Shown here one piece after another: positions 22,749 through 29,235 of a DNA stretch of 29,235 bases; position 1 is the first letter of the stretch, and every line of letters begins with the position of its first letter. Under the pieces are notes generated by a model that saw only the letters and a program-made list of their open reading frames with translations, was not told where the DNA came from and made no database searches. The position numbers were made by a program, and so were the translations under genes. This DNA is from CAZJJK01 sp964546285 (lineage in GTDB: Bacteria; Spirochaetota; Spirochaetia; Treponematales; Breznakiellaceae): NCBI GenBank assembly GCA_964546285.1, contig CAZJJK010000031.1, positions 1-29,235 on the forward strand, read 5' to 3'.

Positions 22749-25009
22749 ATGTCGGATAGCGTTAAGGTAGTCATTCTTGGCGGAGGCTACGGCGGGGTTG
22801 AAGCGGCGAAAAAGCTATCCAAGCTATACCGAAAACGTAATGACGTGGAAATTACTCTTATCGATAAGCGTCCCTACCACACCTTAATGACGGAGTTACA
22901 TGAAGTCGCGGGTCATCGGGTTGAGCCGGATTCGGTACGTGTCCCCTTTTCCAAAATATTTGGAGCCTCAAAAGTGAAGGTAGTTCTGGATACTATCGAT
23001 TCAGTGGACTTTAAGGCTCAGAAACTGAGTTCTTCTAGCACCGAATATTCTTATAACTACCTTATGATAGGTGCCGGCGCCGAGCCTGAGTTTTTTGGGA
23101 TTCCCGGGGTAAAAGAGAATAGCCTATCGCTCTGGTCTTTTGATGACGCTATGCGCATCCGGAGCCATATAGAGACTGTTTTTGAAAGAGCCGTCGCCGA
23201 AGCCGATCCTGATAAACGGCGGCGCATGTTTCGTTTTGTCGTGGCCGGCGCGGGTTTTACAGGTATAGAAATGGCCGGTGAGCTTGTGGAATGGCGAGAT
23301 TCCATGTGTCGGAAATGGCTTATTGATCCAGCTGAAGTTGAGATACTGATTGTGGAGGCGCTTCCTAATATACTACCTATTTTTGAAGCCGATTTACGGG
23401 CTAAGGTGGAAGCCTATTTGATTAAGCATAAGGTCACGCTTCTTACGGCGACCCCTATTGTAGGCGCCGAAGCCGGTTTGATTAAGTTGAAAACCGGAGA
23501 TTTTATAGAAACCGATACCTTTATTTGGACTTGCGGCGTACAAGGCTCTAATTTTGTGGGAAAATTAGACTTAACAATGGGGCGTTGCGGCAACCGCGAT
23601 TGCGAGATCATGAGGACCAGTGGTACTTGTGGGTCTCCAAACTGTAAATTCAAAAAAGAGCACCGTGACTTATCCGGAAAGCGCGGCCGAATTCTGGTTA
23701 GCGATGAAATGCGTTCCGTTGATTACGATAATGTGTTTTTCGCTGGCGATAATCTTTGGTTTTTAGAAGATGATAAGCCTTTGCCTCAAATCGTTGAGGC
23801 CGCGCTTCAAACCGCCGAACTTGCCGCGCGCAATATCGCGGCCGCTATAGATGGCCGCGCGGCACAAAAATTTAAATCCAATTTTCATGGCTTTATGGTT
23901 TCCATAGGCGGCAAATACGCCGTTTCCAATGCTGGAGGAATGAAATTATCCGGATTTTTCGCTATGGCGATGAAACATCTGGTGAATCTTCATTACCTTT
24001 TCGGCATAGCGGGAATAAACCAATGTTGGGAGTATCTGAAGCACGAATTTCTTGACAACCATGAGGGTAGATCTATTCTGCGTGGTTTTGGTTCTTATAA
24101 GAATAGAGGCTATTGGCTTCTGCCCCTAAGGCTATGGCTTGGACTTATCTGGGTGATGGAAGGCGTCAATAAAATAGGCGAAGGTTGGTTAAGCTGGTCT
24201 GCCGGCACAAAGTCGAGCTGGATGTTTTCTAAAGGGGTCGTTCAAGCCGGGGGCCTTGAAGCGGCTGATGTCGTGGCGGCGCCGGCGGCTGACGCTGTGG
24301 CGGCCGCGTCCGAATGGGTGGAAGGCGCTTCTGAAGTGGTAAGCGCGGTGGCGGCGCCGGCGGCTGACGCTGTGGCGGCCGCGTCTGAATGGGTGGAAGG
24401 CACATCTGAAGTGGTGGGCGCGGTAGGCGAAGCCGCCACCCAGAGCTTCGCTAAGGTGTGGGACCTGACCAAGCCAATTTTTAGCTTTAACGGCGGGGTT
24501 TCAACCTGGTTCCGCGTTAATTTCATGGATGGTGTTTTCGCTCATCTCCCCTTCCAAGCTTTTCAACTTATGATAGTTTNNNNNNNNNNNNNNNNNNNNN
24601 NNNNNNNNNNNNNNNNNNNNNNNNNNNNNNNNNNNNNNNNNNNNNNNNNNNNNNNNNNNNNNNNNNNNNNNNNNNNNNNATGGATGGTGTTTTCGCTCAT
24701 CTCCCCTTCCAAGCTTTTCAACTTATGATAGTTTTGGCGGAAATAGCCATCGGTTTAGCGATGATGGGCGGTTTATTTACCTGGTGGGCAGCGGTGGCTT
24801 CCATAGGTATGTGCGTCGTGTTCACCCTGTCTGGAATGTTCGCTTGGGACCAGCTTTGGTTTGTCTTTGCCGCCGTTCTATTGATGGGAGGGGCTGGCCG
24901 CGCTTTTGGTTTGGATTGCTGGGCGGTGCCCTTATGTAAACGCTGGTGGAATGGAACCAAGCTCGCTCGTCGCCGGTTTTGGTATTTGGACCTGCCATCA
25001 AAAAAATAA
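22749..25009 (+). CDS. Type II NADH dehydrogenase fused to a DoxX-like membrane domain (interrupted by a false gap)
   Basis: Membrane-associated flavoprotein that should pass electrons from NADH to a quinone. Residues 1-440 are a two-dinucleotide-fold oxidoreductase: VVILGGGYGGVEAAKKL for FAD, VAGAGFTGIEMAGEL for NADH, and FFAGDNLWFLED near the flavin. A four-cysteine insert lies at Cys280, Cys285, Cys294 and Cys299. The C-terminus is a DoxX-like region: a first membrane segment in YWLLPLRLWLGLIWVMEG, then an Ala-rich loop with two 25-residue repeats, then further membrane segments. The ATG at 22749 has AGGAG six bases before it. A 55-base stretch is duplicated on both sides of a 100-N gap; removing the N run and one copy restores one frame of 701 residues (22749-24579 joined to 24735-25009). 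Confidence 0.88.
24273..24422 (+). repeat. Two-copy 75-bp tandem repeat inside the NADH dehydrogenase gene
   Basis: Two in-frame copies of 75 bases (24273-24347 and 24348-24422) differ at a few positions and encode 25 residues each (start VAAPAADAVAAASEWVEG). They lie at residues 509-558, between the first and second membrane segments of the DoxX-like part. In-frame units of this kind can expand or contract by slippage. Confidence 0.9.
24525..24579 (+). repeat. 55-bp contig-end duplicate, left copy
   Basis: This 55-base stretch, starting ATGGATGGTG, is identical to 24680-24734 just beyond the N run. It is best read as one sequence present at the ends of two overlapping contigs. Confidence 0.93.
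24580..24679. other. Scaffold gap of 100 N that is probably artificial
   Basis: A placeholder of exactly 100 N lies between two identical 55-base stretches. The contigs should overlap here, so no sequence is missing; the gap breaks the NADH dehydrogenase frame only on paper. Confidence 0.95.
24680..24734 (+). repeat. 55-bp contig-end duplicate, right copy
   Basis: Identical to 24525-24579. An ATG at 24680 would start a 109-residue frame, but this is the tail of the NADH dehydrogenase/DoxX protein and not a separate gene. Confidence 0.93.
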
Positions 25010-25021
25010 CCAGAAGGTCTA

Positions 25022-25993
25022 ATGACAAAGTTCTGGGACGATTACCCCTCAATTAAGGCGGAACTGGAAAAGGTTTCCGCTTTGATAGCTGAGGCTGTCC
25101 AATCCAACAATCCTATCGTGAGCGAAGCTTCCGCCGCGATTTTCTCTGGCGATGGCAAATTACTGCGCCCCGGCTTGCTTTTAGCGGCTTCACGTTTTGG
25201 CCCAAAATATTCCGCCGATAAAACAAGAAAGCTCGCCGCGGCTTTGGAAATTCTCCATGTCGCGACCCTAGTTCACGATGATGTGATAGACGATTCTCCT
25301 CTCCGTCGGGGTGTGCCGACGGCGCGGGCGCGTTATGGAAAAAAAGACGCGGTGCTTATCGGCGATTTCTTAATGTCGCGTTGTTTTTTGCTCGCTGGAC
25401 GATACACAAGCCCTCGTAACGCTACAATCTTGGCTTGGGCTATCGCGGCGCTTTGCTCGATGGAGCTTGAACAGAATTCAGACCGGTTTCACGCGGATTC
25501 ATCGGTTCGCCGCTATCTCAGAAAGATTACAGGTAAAACAGCTCTACTCTTCGCCTTGGCCGGGCATATCGGAGCCGCCGAGGCTAAAGCCCCGTCGGCT
25601 ATTGTGAGCCGCTTGCGACGCGCCGGCTATGATATCGGTATGGCTTTCCAGATTGTGGATGATGTTTTGGATTACGAAGGTGATGCGTGCGAAATAGGAA
25701 AACCCGTTGGCGGCGATGTCGCCGCCGGGCTTGTCACCCTGCCCCTAATCTTCGCGTTAGAGGCGGATACGGATGGGGCGCTTGCCGCGGCTATCGCTCC
25801 CGGCGCTTTTGAGCGCGGCGATCCTAAACGCATTGTCGCCCTCGTCAAGGAAAGAGGGGGGACGGAAAGCGCCGGCCGCCACGCTCTTATCTATACGGAG
25901 CGCGCCAGACGTGAATTATCGGCGCTCCCAAAAAGCGAGCACCGTGATTTATTGTTCGCGCTCACCGAAAGGTTGTTAGTCCGTCGATATTAA
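25022..25993 (+). CDS. Polyprenyl diphosphate synthase
   Basis: A 323-residue trans-prenyltransferase that condenses isopentenyl diphosphate onto an allylic diphosphate, probably making the long side chain of a quinone. The substrate-binding motifs are GKLLRP at 45-50 (usually GKRLRP), the first Asp-rich motif DDVID at 86-90 followed by RRG, GKTALLF and the second Asp-rich motif DDVLD at 213-217 within FQIVDDVLDYEGD. The residues before the first Asp motif (ATLVH) are small, which fits a long-chain product, by family knowledge. AGAAGG lies before the ATG, twelve bases after the NADH dehydrogenase stop, so the two are probably co-transcribed. That pairing suggests quinone-linked electron transfer (inference). 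Confidence 0.93.
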   Translation: MTKFWDDYPSIKAELEKVSALIAEAVQSNNPIVSEASAAIFSGDGKLLRPGLLLAASRFGPKYSADKTRKLAAALEILHVATLVHDDVIDDSPLRRGVPTARARYGKKDAVLIGDFLMSRCFLLAGRYTSPRNATILAWAIAALCSMELEQNSDRFHADSSVRRYLRKITGKTALLFALAGHIGAAEAKAPSAIVSRLRRAGYDIGMAFQIVDDVLDYEGDACEIGKPVGGDVAAGLVTLPLIFALEADTDGALAAAIAPGAFERGDPKRIVALVKERGGTESAGRHALIYTERARRELSALPKSEHRDLLFALTERLLVRRY

Positions 25994-25998
25994 CGAAA

Positions 25999-26034
25999 GC
26001 GTTTGGGCCTGGCCCTTATCATCTGGCGAAACGC
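25999..26034. terminator. Weak hairpin between convergent genes
   Basis: GCGTTT (25999-26004) pairs with AAACGC (26029-26034), and GGGCC/GGCCC (26005-26015) gives an inner palindrome. It lies between the ends of the polyprenyl synthase gene and the convergent antiporter gene. No T-run is present, so termination is uncertain. Confidence 0.3.
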
Positions 26035-26040
26035 GCTATA

Positions 26041-28185
26041 TCAGGCCTTTCCCTGTCTCAGTAAGCTCGCCGCCTCTTCGCCAGTCTGACAGCTCAACAG
26101 TCTTTCTCGTAGTTTATCGTCTTTAAGCAAGGCGCTTATCGCGGCTAAGAATTGTATATGAGGCCCTGACGTTTTTTTAGGAGAAACTACAAGAATAAAG
26201 ATCTTGGATGGTTCCCCGTCCATAGATTCAAAATCGATACCCTCTTTTTTCAATCCTATGGCTACCGCTAAACCGCGAGCGCCATCGCTCTTTCCGTGCG
26301 GCAAAGCCACGCCATGCTGCATTCCGGTACTCATGGTTTTTTCGCGCTGAAGCACATCGGCAAGAGCTATTTCAACGTCATATAATTTTCCTGTCTTGTC
26401 TAAAAGCGCTACCAATTCCTCAATAACGCCCTTTTTCGTATCAGCCTTAAGTTGGGTTATGATTCGAGCGGGATCGATGGTTTTTAGCACATCCTTGTCA
26501 GTTCCCCCATCGGCATCCAATAGCTCTTTGCGCAGCGAAGCCGGATCGGAAGATGATTTTAATCTCTCCATGGCTTCATGAAGCTTTACGATAACCTCAT
26601 AGACAGCCGTTTTCGCGAAATAGGCCCGCTCATGAGCCGTAACGACGGTGACCCTTTTTTCGTCTTCCGTAATGGATAGGGAAATATCGTCCTTGCGCGC
26701 CTGCGACAAGCCAGCATCGATATTCATCATCTGAACATAGAAGCCTTCGGATTTAAGATCCTTCAACAAGCTGTCCACCACCAAGTCGGCGATTTCATCG
26801 GAAGGAAAATCCCAAACAAGGGTAGCGCTGTCAGCTCCCTTGGACGGGCCTCTAGTGCCTGTCCCAGGCAGTTTTAATACCATGTTCAATAAGGGCGGTG
26901 ACAGAACGGCCGTAATGAGCGTCATCAATACGCTTATGCTGAATAAGCTATTATCCAAAATCCCGGCGGTAAGGCCGATACCCGCGATGATCAAAACTAC
27001 CTCGCCGCGCGGCACCATGCCTATGCCGATGCGTATAGCGCCTTTAGCGTTAAAGCCAAGGGCTAAGGCGGGGCCGCCGCAGCCAAGCACCTTAGCGATG
27101 ATGGCGGCAACCGTATACATTAAGCCAAAGAGTATAATCGATGAGGACGCGAGTTCCTTAAGATTGACCATCATGCCCATAACCGCGAAAAACAGGGGTA
27201 CGAAGAATTCGTACAGTCCCCTAATTCGTTCTTGGATAACCGCCGCTATATCGGTTTTTGACAGGGATAAGCCAGCGACATAAGCGCCAATTATCATAGC
27301 CAAGCCCTGCCGCTCAAAAAGTCCGGCTAAAAGTAGCGCGAGCCCAAGGCCAAGTATGGAAAAGTCATAGCTATGCTTGAACAGTTTTAGGAAAGCCGCG
27401 ATACGCTTCGCGAAGATTAAACCTAAGGCGGTGAAGCCTAGCCAGATACCGAAGGCTTTTACGGCGATGGTTATAATTTTCGCGCTATTAAGGCTTTCAC
27501 CTGTTCCATGTCCGGACAAGACCGCCACTATGCCAAGCACGACAGCCAGAAAAATAATACCCAGGACATCATCAAAGACGGCCGCGGCTAAAACCGTAAC
27601 GCCTTCCGGCGAGTCCATTTTTTTATGATCCGATAAAATGCGGGCCGTAATACCAACAGACGTTGGGGTGGCCAGTATACCCATAAAGAGACAGCGCGGA
27701 TCTAGAAACGGCGCCTTAAGTATAGCCATGCCTATAACGTCACCCGCTAAGAAGGTAAAGAGAACTCCACCAATGCCAATAACTCCGCCGGCTATAGAGT
27801 ATCGCAGGAATAAGGCAAGATCGGTTTCTAGGCCGGACGCGAAGAGCAATATGATCGAAGCGACAGTAGCGAAGCCGTATAATTCCGGACTAACGGCTAA
27901 ACCTTCACCAAGTGGAAAAAACCCTTGAGGGAAGCCTGGCAGCGAAATGCCGCCCAAGGCGTATGGGCCGATAATTATTCCCGCAAGAAGCTCTCCTAAT
28001 ACCTGGGGGACTCTTATTTTTTTTACTAGTCTTCCAGCGAAACGGACAACAAAAACTATGATTCCAATCTGCAACACAAGCGTTGACATCGTTTCAGTGA
28101 TGGACGCTGATTCCTCCGCGTGGAGGGAGCCGGCCGAACCAAAAAAAACAAAAAGCGTTAGCGCGATCTTGCCGAAGCCACTCAT
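26041..28185 (-). CDS. Cation:proton antiporter (CPA2/Kef type) with C-terminal PTS EIIA domain
   Basis: A 714-residue membrane protein. A signal-like segment (about 5-23) is followed by many membrane helices to about residue 430, with family segments IRVPQVLGELLAGIIIGPYAL, ILATPTSVGITARILSDH and GAIRIGIGMVPRGEVVLIIAGIG of the Na+/H+ exchanger family. A soluble linker (about 440-565) of unknown fold precedes a fructose/Ntr-type EIIA domain (about 570-712), with the phospho-acceptor His630 in GVALPHGKSDG and the typical end SALLKDDKLRERLL. The architecture predicts transport controlled by phosphate from HPr or a related carrier; HprK and HPr are encoded 9 kb away. GGAGGG precedes the ATG. The transported ion (Na+ or K+) cannot be told. 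Confidence 0.93.
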   Translation of the reverse strand: MSGFGKIALTLFVFFGSAGSLHAEESASITETMSTLVLQIGIIVFVVRFAGRLVKKIRVPQVLGELLAGIIIGPYALGGISLPGFPQGFFPLGEGLAVSPELYGFATVASIILLFASGLETDLALFLRYSIAGGVIGIGGVLFTFLAGDVIGMAILKAPFLDPRCLFMGILATPTSVGITARILSDHKKMDSPEGVTVLAAAVFDDVLGIIFLAVVLGIVAVLSGHGTGESLNSAKIITIAVKAFGIWLGFTALGLIFAKRIAAFLKLFKHSYDFSILGLGLALLLAGLFERQGLAMIIGAYVAGLSLSKTDIAAVIQERIRGLYEFFVPLFFAVMGMMVNLKELASSSIILFGLMYTVAAIIAKVLGCGGPALALGFNAKGAIRIGIGMVPRGEVVLIIAGIGLTAGILDNSLFSISVLMTLITAVLSPPLLNMVLKLPGTGTRGPSKGADSATLVWDFPSDEIADLVVDSLLKDLKSEGFYVQMMNIDAGLSQARKDDISLSITEDEKRVTVVTAHERAYFAKTAVYEVIVKLHEAMERLKSSSDPASLRKELLDADGGTDKDVLKTIDPARIITQLKADTKKGVIEELVALLDKTGKLYDVEIALADVLQREKTMSTGMQHGVALPHGKSDGARGLAVAIGLKKEGIDFESMDGEPSKIFILVVSPKKTSGPHIQFLAAISALLKDDKLRERLLSCQTGEEAASLLRQGKA

Positions 28186-28241
28186 TAGGAAACCCTCCAG
28201 GCCGTTTGAATATCTTAGAATATCTATGAATATATTAGCAT

Positions 28242-28259
28242 ATTATACAATACAGTCAA
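28242..28259 (-). promoter_or_regulatory. Candidate promoter for the antiporter gene
   Basis: On the minus strand a perfect TATAAT (28247-28242) lies about 57 bases before the antiporter ATG. A TTGACT (28259-28254) sits upstream but is too close to be its -35; it could pair with TAATAT further down at a 16-base spacing. The stretch is very AT-rich, so several overlapping -10 boxes are possible. Confidence 0.4.
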
Positions 28260-28401
28260 TCGCTTTGCATGGTATTAGTGGCTTGCCTTTACCAAAAACG
28301 TAGAGGGTCGCGACTTCTCTCGCTTTAGCTTCTCCTTGTTTTTAGCCTATTACGCGCTGAAGCGGGTATATGAAAAGAAGCTCTAATAAGCCGCGTAAAG
28401 G

Positions 28402-28446
28402 AAAAAATCGTCTTACCAAACGCTTGTCCCGTATGGTAAGACGATT
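28402..28446 (-). terminator. Intrinsic terminator of the MFS remnant
   Basis: A perfect 13-bp inverted repeat (28406-28418 with 28434-28446; arm AATCGTCTTACCA) encloses a 15-base loop. Read on the minus strand the stem is followed by TTTTTTC, a classical rho-independent terminator, about 20 bases after the MFS stop codon. Confidence 0.85.
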
Positions 28447-28466
28447 CAATTAGATAACGTGGGATA

Positions 28467-29120
28467 CTAATTTTGGCTTGTTGCGCCGCGCTTTTTTTCT
28501 GATTTCCTCATAAACAAAAAAGAGGGGAAGATAGTCAACAAGCCACAAACCCTTACTATTGCCACAAGACCGTAAGCTTTTCCCAAGACACCAAGGATCG
28601 GCATAATGCCAATGGCGCTCAGGTTCAGAAGAAGAGAGAATACCGATAACAAGCTTGCTCGGCATTCATTGGAAGAGGCATGCTGTAGCCTAGTCTCGAA
28701 AATTACTGTCAGAGCCGCCATCATTAGATAATACGCTAGGTAGAGAGGCGTTCCCCATAAACCTGGCAAGACGCTGGAAAGTAACAAAACGGAACCAGAG
28801 AACGTTAACGCGATAGTCATACGCCAACCGCGCCCCTGGCCAATATAAGGGGATAAAAGCTCCGCGAGTAGAGATCCAAGCACGTCTCCACCAAAACGCA
28901 GCGCACCCCAAACGCCAACCCAGACGAGGGGTAGGCCAAAACGTTCCATAGCCCATAAGCCGTCATACTCGTCAAGGATTCAATAGGCCGCCGCCGCCAT
29001 ACAGGCGGCAGAAATAAAACCCAGCGTACCGGTCGTTAGCAGGCTATCGCGTAACTTGACCGCGTAAGCTTTACTAACTGCTGCCAATTCTGTTGAAGCC
29101 TGACAATCAAGCCTATACCA
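28467..29120 (-). pseudogene. C-terminal half of an MFS transporter with an in-frame TGA
   Basis: The minus strand from 28949 to 28467 encodes 160 residues with about five or six membrane segments typical of the second half of a major facilitator transporter (TIALTFSGSVLLLSSVLPGL, TPLYLAYYLMMAALTVIFE). The similarity continues upstream in the same frame: KLRDSLLTTGTLGFISAAC, then a TGA at 28982-28980, then ILDEYDGLWAMERFGLPLVW, which is the usual central loop, helix 7 and LDEY motif of such proteins. The six N-terminal helices are missing; upstream the frame closes at a TAG (29123-29121). TGA serves as the stop in other genes here, so this is a decayed gene and not recoding. Start within the repeat region is not defined. 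Confidence 0.75.
29073..29097 (-). repeat. Long-range inverted repeat, right arm
   Basis: Read on the minus strand, 24 of 25 bases match 215-239. It lies at the upstream edge of the MFS remnant, near where similarity to the transporter ends, so it may mark a recombination junction (inference). Confidence 0.7.
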
Positions 29121-29235
29121 CTAGATGCCTAGCGAACCAGCCCGCCCCGGGTTGTCCTTTCACTTTCAGCTTCCCCGCCCTGAAATCGATCACTGGCGGA
29201 TTCTGGTACTCCCCCTGCCACACCTGCCGCATCCA
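29113..29235 (-). CDS. Unidentified ORF, C-terminal end only
   Basis: An open frame of 40 codons runs in from the window edge to a TAG at 29115-29113. It encodes a peptide containing GEYQNPPVIDFRAGKLKVKG and ending WFARHLVV. The bases are visibly richer in G and C than the neighbours and favour GGG, CTG and GTG codons. I do not recognise the protein. Its position next to a broken transporter and a repeat suggests a rearranged or transferred segment. Confidence 0.4.
   Translation of the reverse strand, partial: WMRQVWQGEYQNPPVIDFRAGKLKVKGQPGAGWFARHLVV

Noticed and set aside
24680..25009. Separate 109-residue membrane protein after the second gap
   Set aside because: Its first 18 residues repeat the end of the preceding frame because of the duplicated contig ends; it is the C-terminus of the NADH dehydrogenase/DoxX protein.
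28980..28982. TGA as a recoded (Trp or Sec) codon in the MFS gene
   Set aside because: TGA is the normal stop of several intact genes in this window and TGG is used for Trp; the transporter also lacks its first half, so decay is the simpler reading.

Overview
The window looks like spirochaete DNA, most likely a Treponema-type bacterium and plausibly a gut or host-associated one. Three things point this way: an HprK–HPr pair linked to an NtrY/NtrC-like two-component system, LexA and HolA with no sugar-PTS permease in sight; a short spirochaetal lipobox (LYTSC); and a methyl-accepting chemotaxis protein beside an orphan binding protein. The assignment rests on gene content only. The sequence is a draft scaffold: two runs of exactly 100 N (5074-5173 and 24580-24679) mark contig joins. 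I see no rRNA, tRNA, CRISPR array or intact insertion sequence.

Layout. 1-641: no supported gene, but one arm of a 24/25-bp inverted repeat whose partner lies near the right end. 642-3772: a chemoreceptor and a periplasmic amino-acid-type binding protein, closed by strong hairpins. 3889-4761 (minus): a DUF2156 protein. 5174-6454: an amidohydrolase-type TIM-barrel protein whose N-terminus probably lies in the gap. 6581-7972: radA. 7949-11885 (minus): a TPR lipoprotein, a DHH phosphoesterase and a TraB-family membrane protein in a coupled operon. 11951-13753: an unknown anchored envelope protein. 13759-16182 (minus): a GatB-like protein fused to an asparaginase/GatD-like domain. 16328-22374: a tight six-gene operon hprK-ptsH-ntrY-like-ntrC-like-lexA-holA. 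22749-25993: a type II NADH dehydrogenase fused to a DoxX-like membrane domain, followed by a long-chain polyprenyl diphosphate synthase. 26041-28185 (minus): a cation:proton antiporter fused to a PTS EIIA domain. 28467-29120 (minus): a broken MFS transporter. 29113-29235 (minus): the tail of an unidentified ORF.

How the genes fit together. HprK and HPr form the regulatory core of a PTS, and the antiporter carries a fructose/Ntr-type EIIA domain that could accept phosphate through HPr, which would link carbon/energy state to ion homeostasis. The same operon holds a sigma-54-type two-component system, the SOS repressor and the polymerase III clamp-loader delta subunit. The NADH dehydrogenase and polyprenyl synthase together suggest a quinone-linked NADH-oxidising step.

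The most unusual item is the GatB/GatD-like fusion. It retains the overall folds and Zn-type cysteines, but it has lost the asparaginase nucleophile threonine (Ala486) and several GatB active-site residues, so it may be a repurposed or pseudo-enzymatic amidotransferase. Other items worth attention are a four-cysteine insert and a 25-residue tandem repeat in the NADH dehydrogenase, several promoters placed directly against start codons without ribosome binding sites (possible leaderless mRNAs), and a 55-bp duplicated contig overlap that creates a false break in the NADH dehydrogenase gene.
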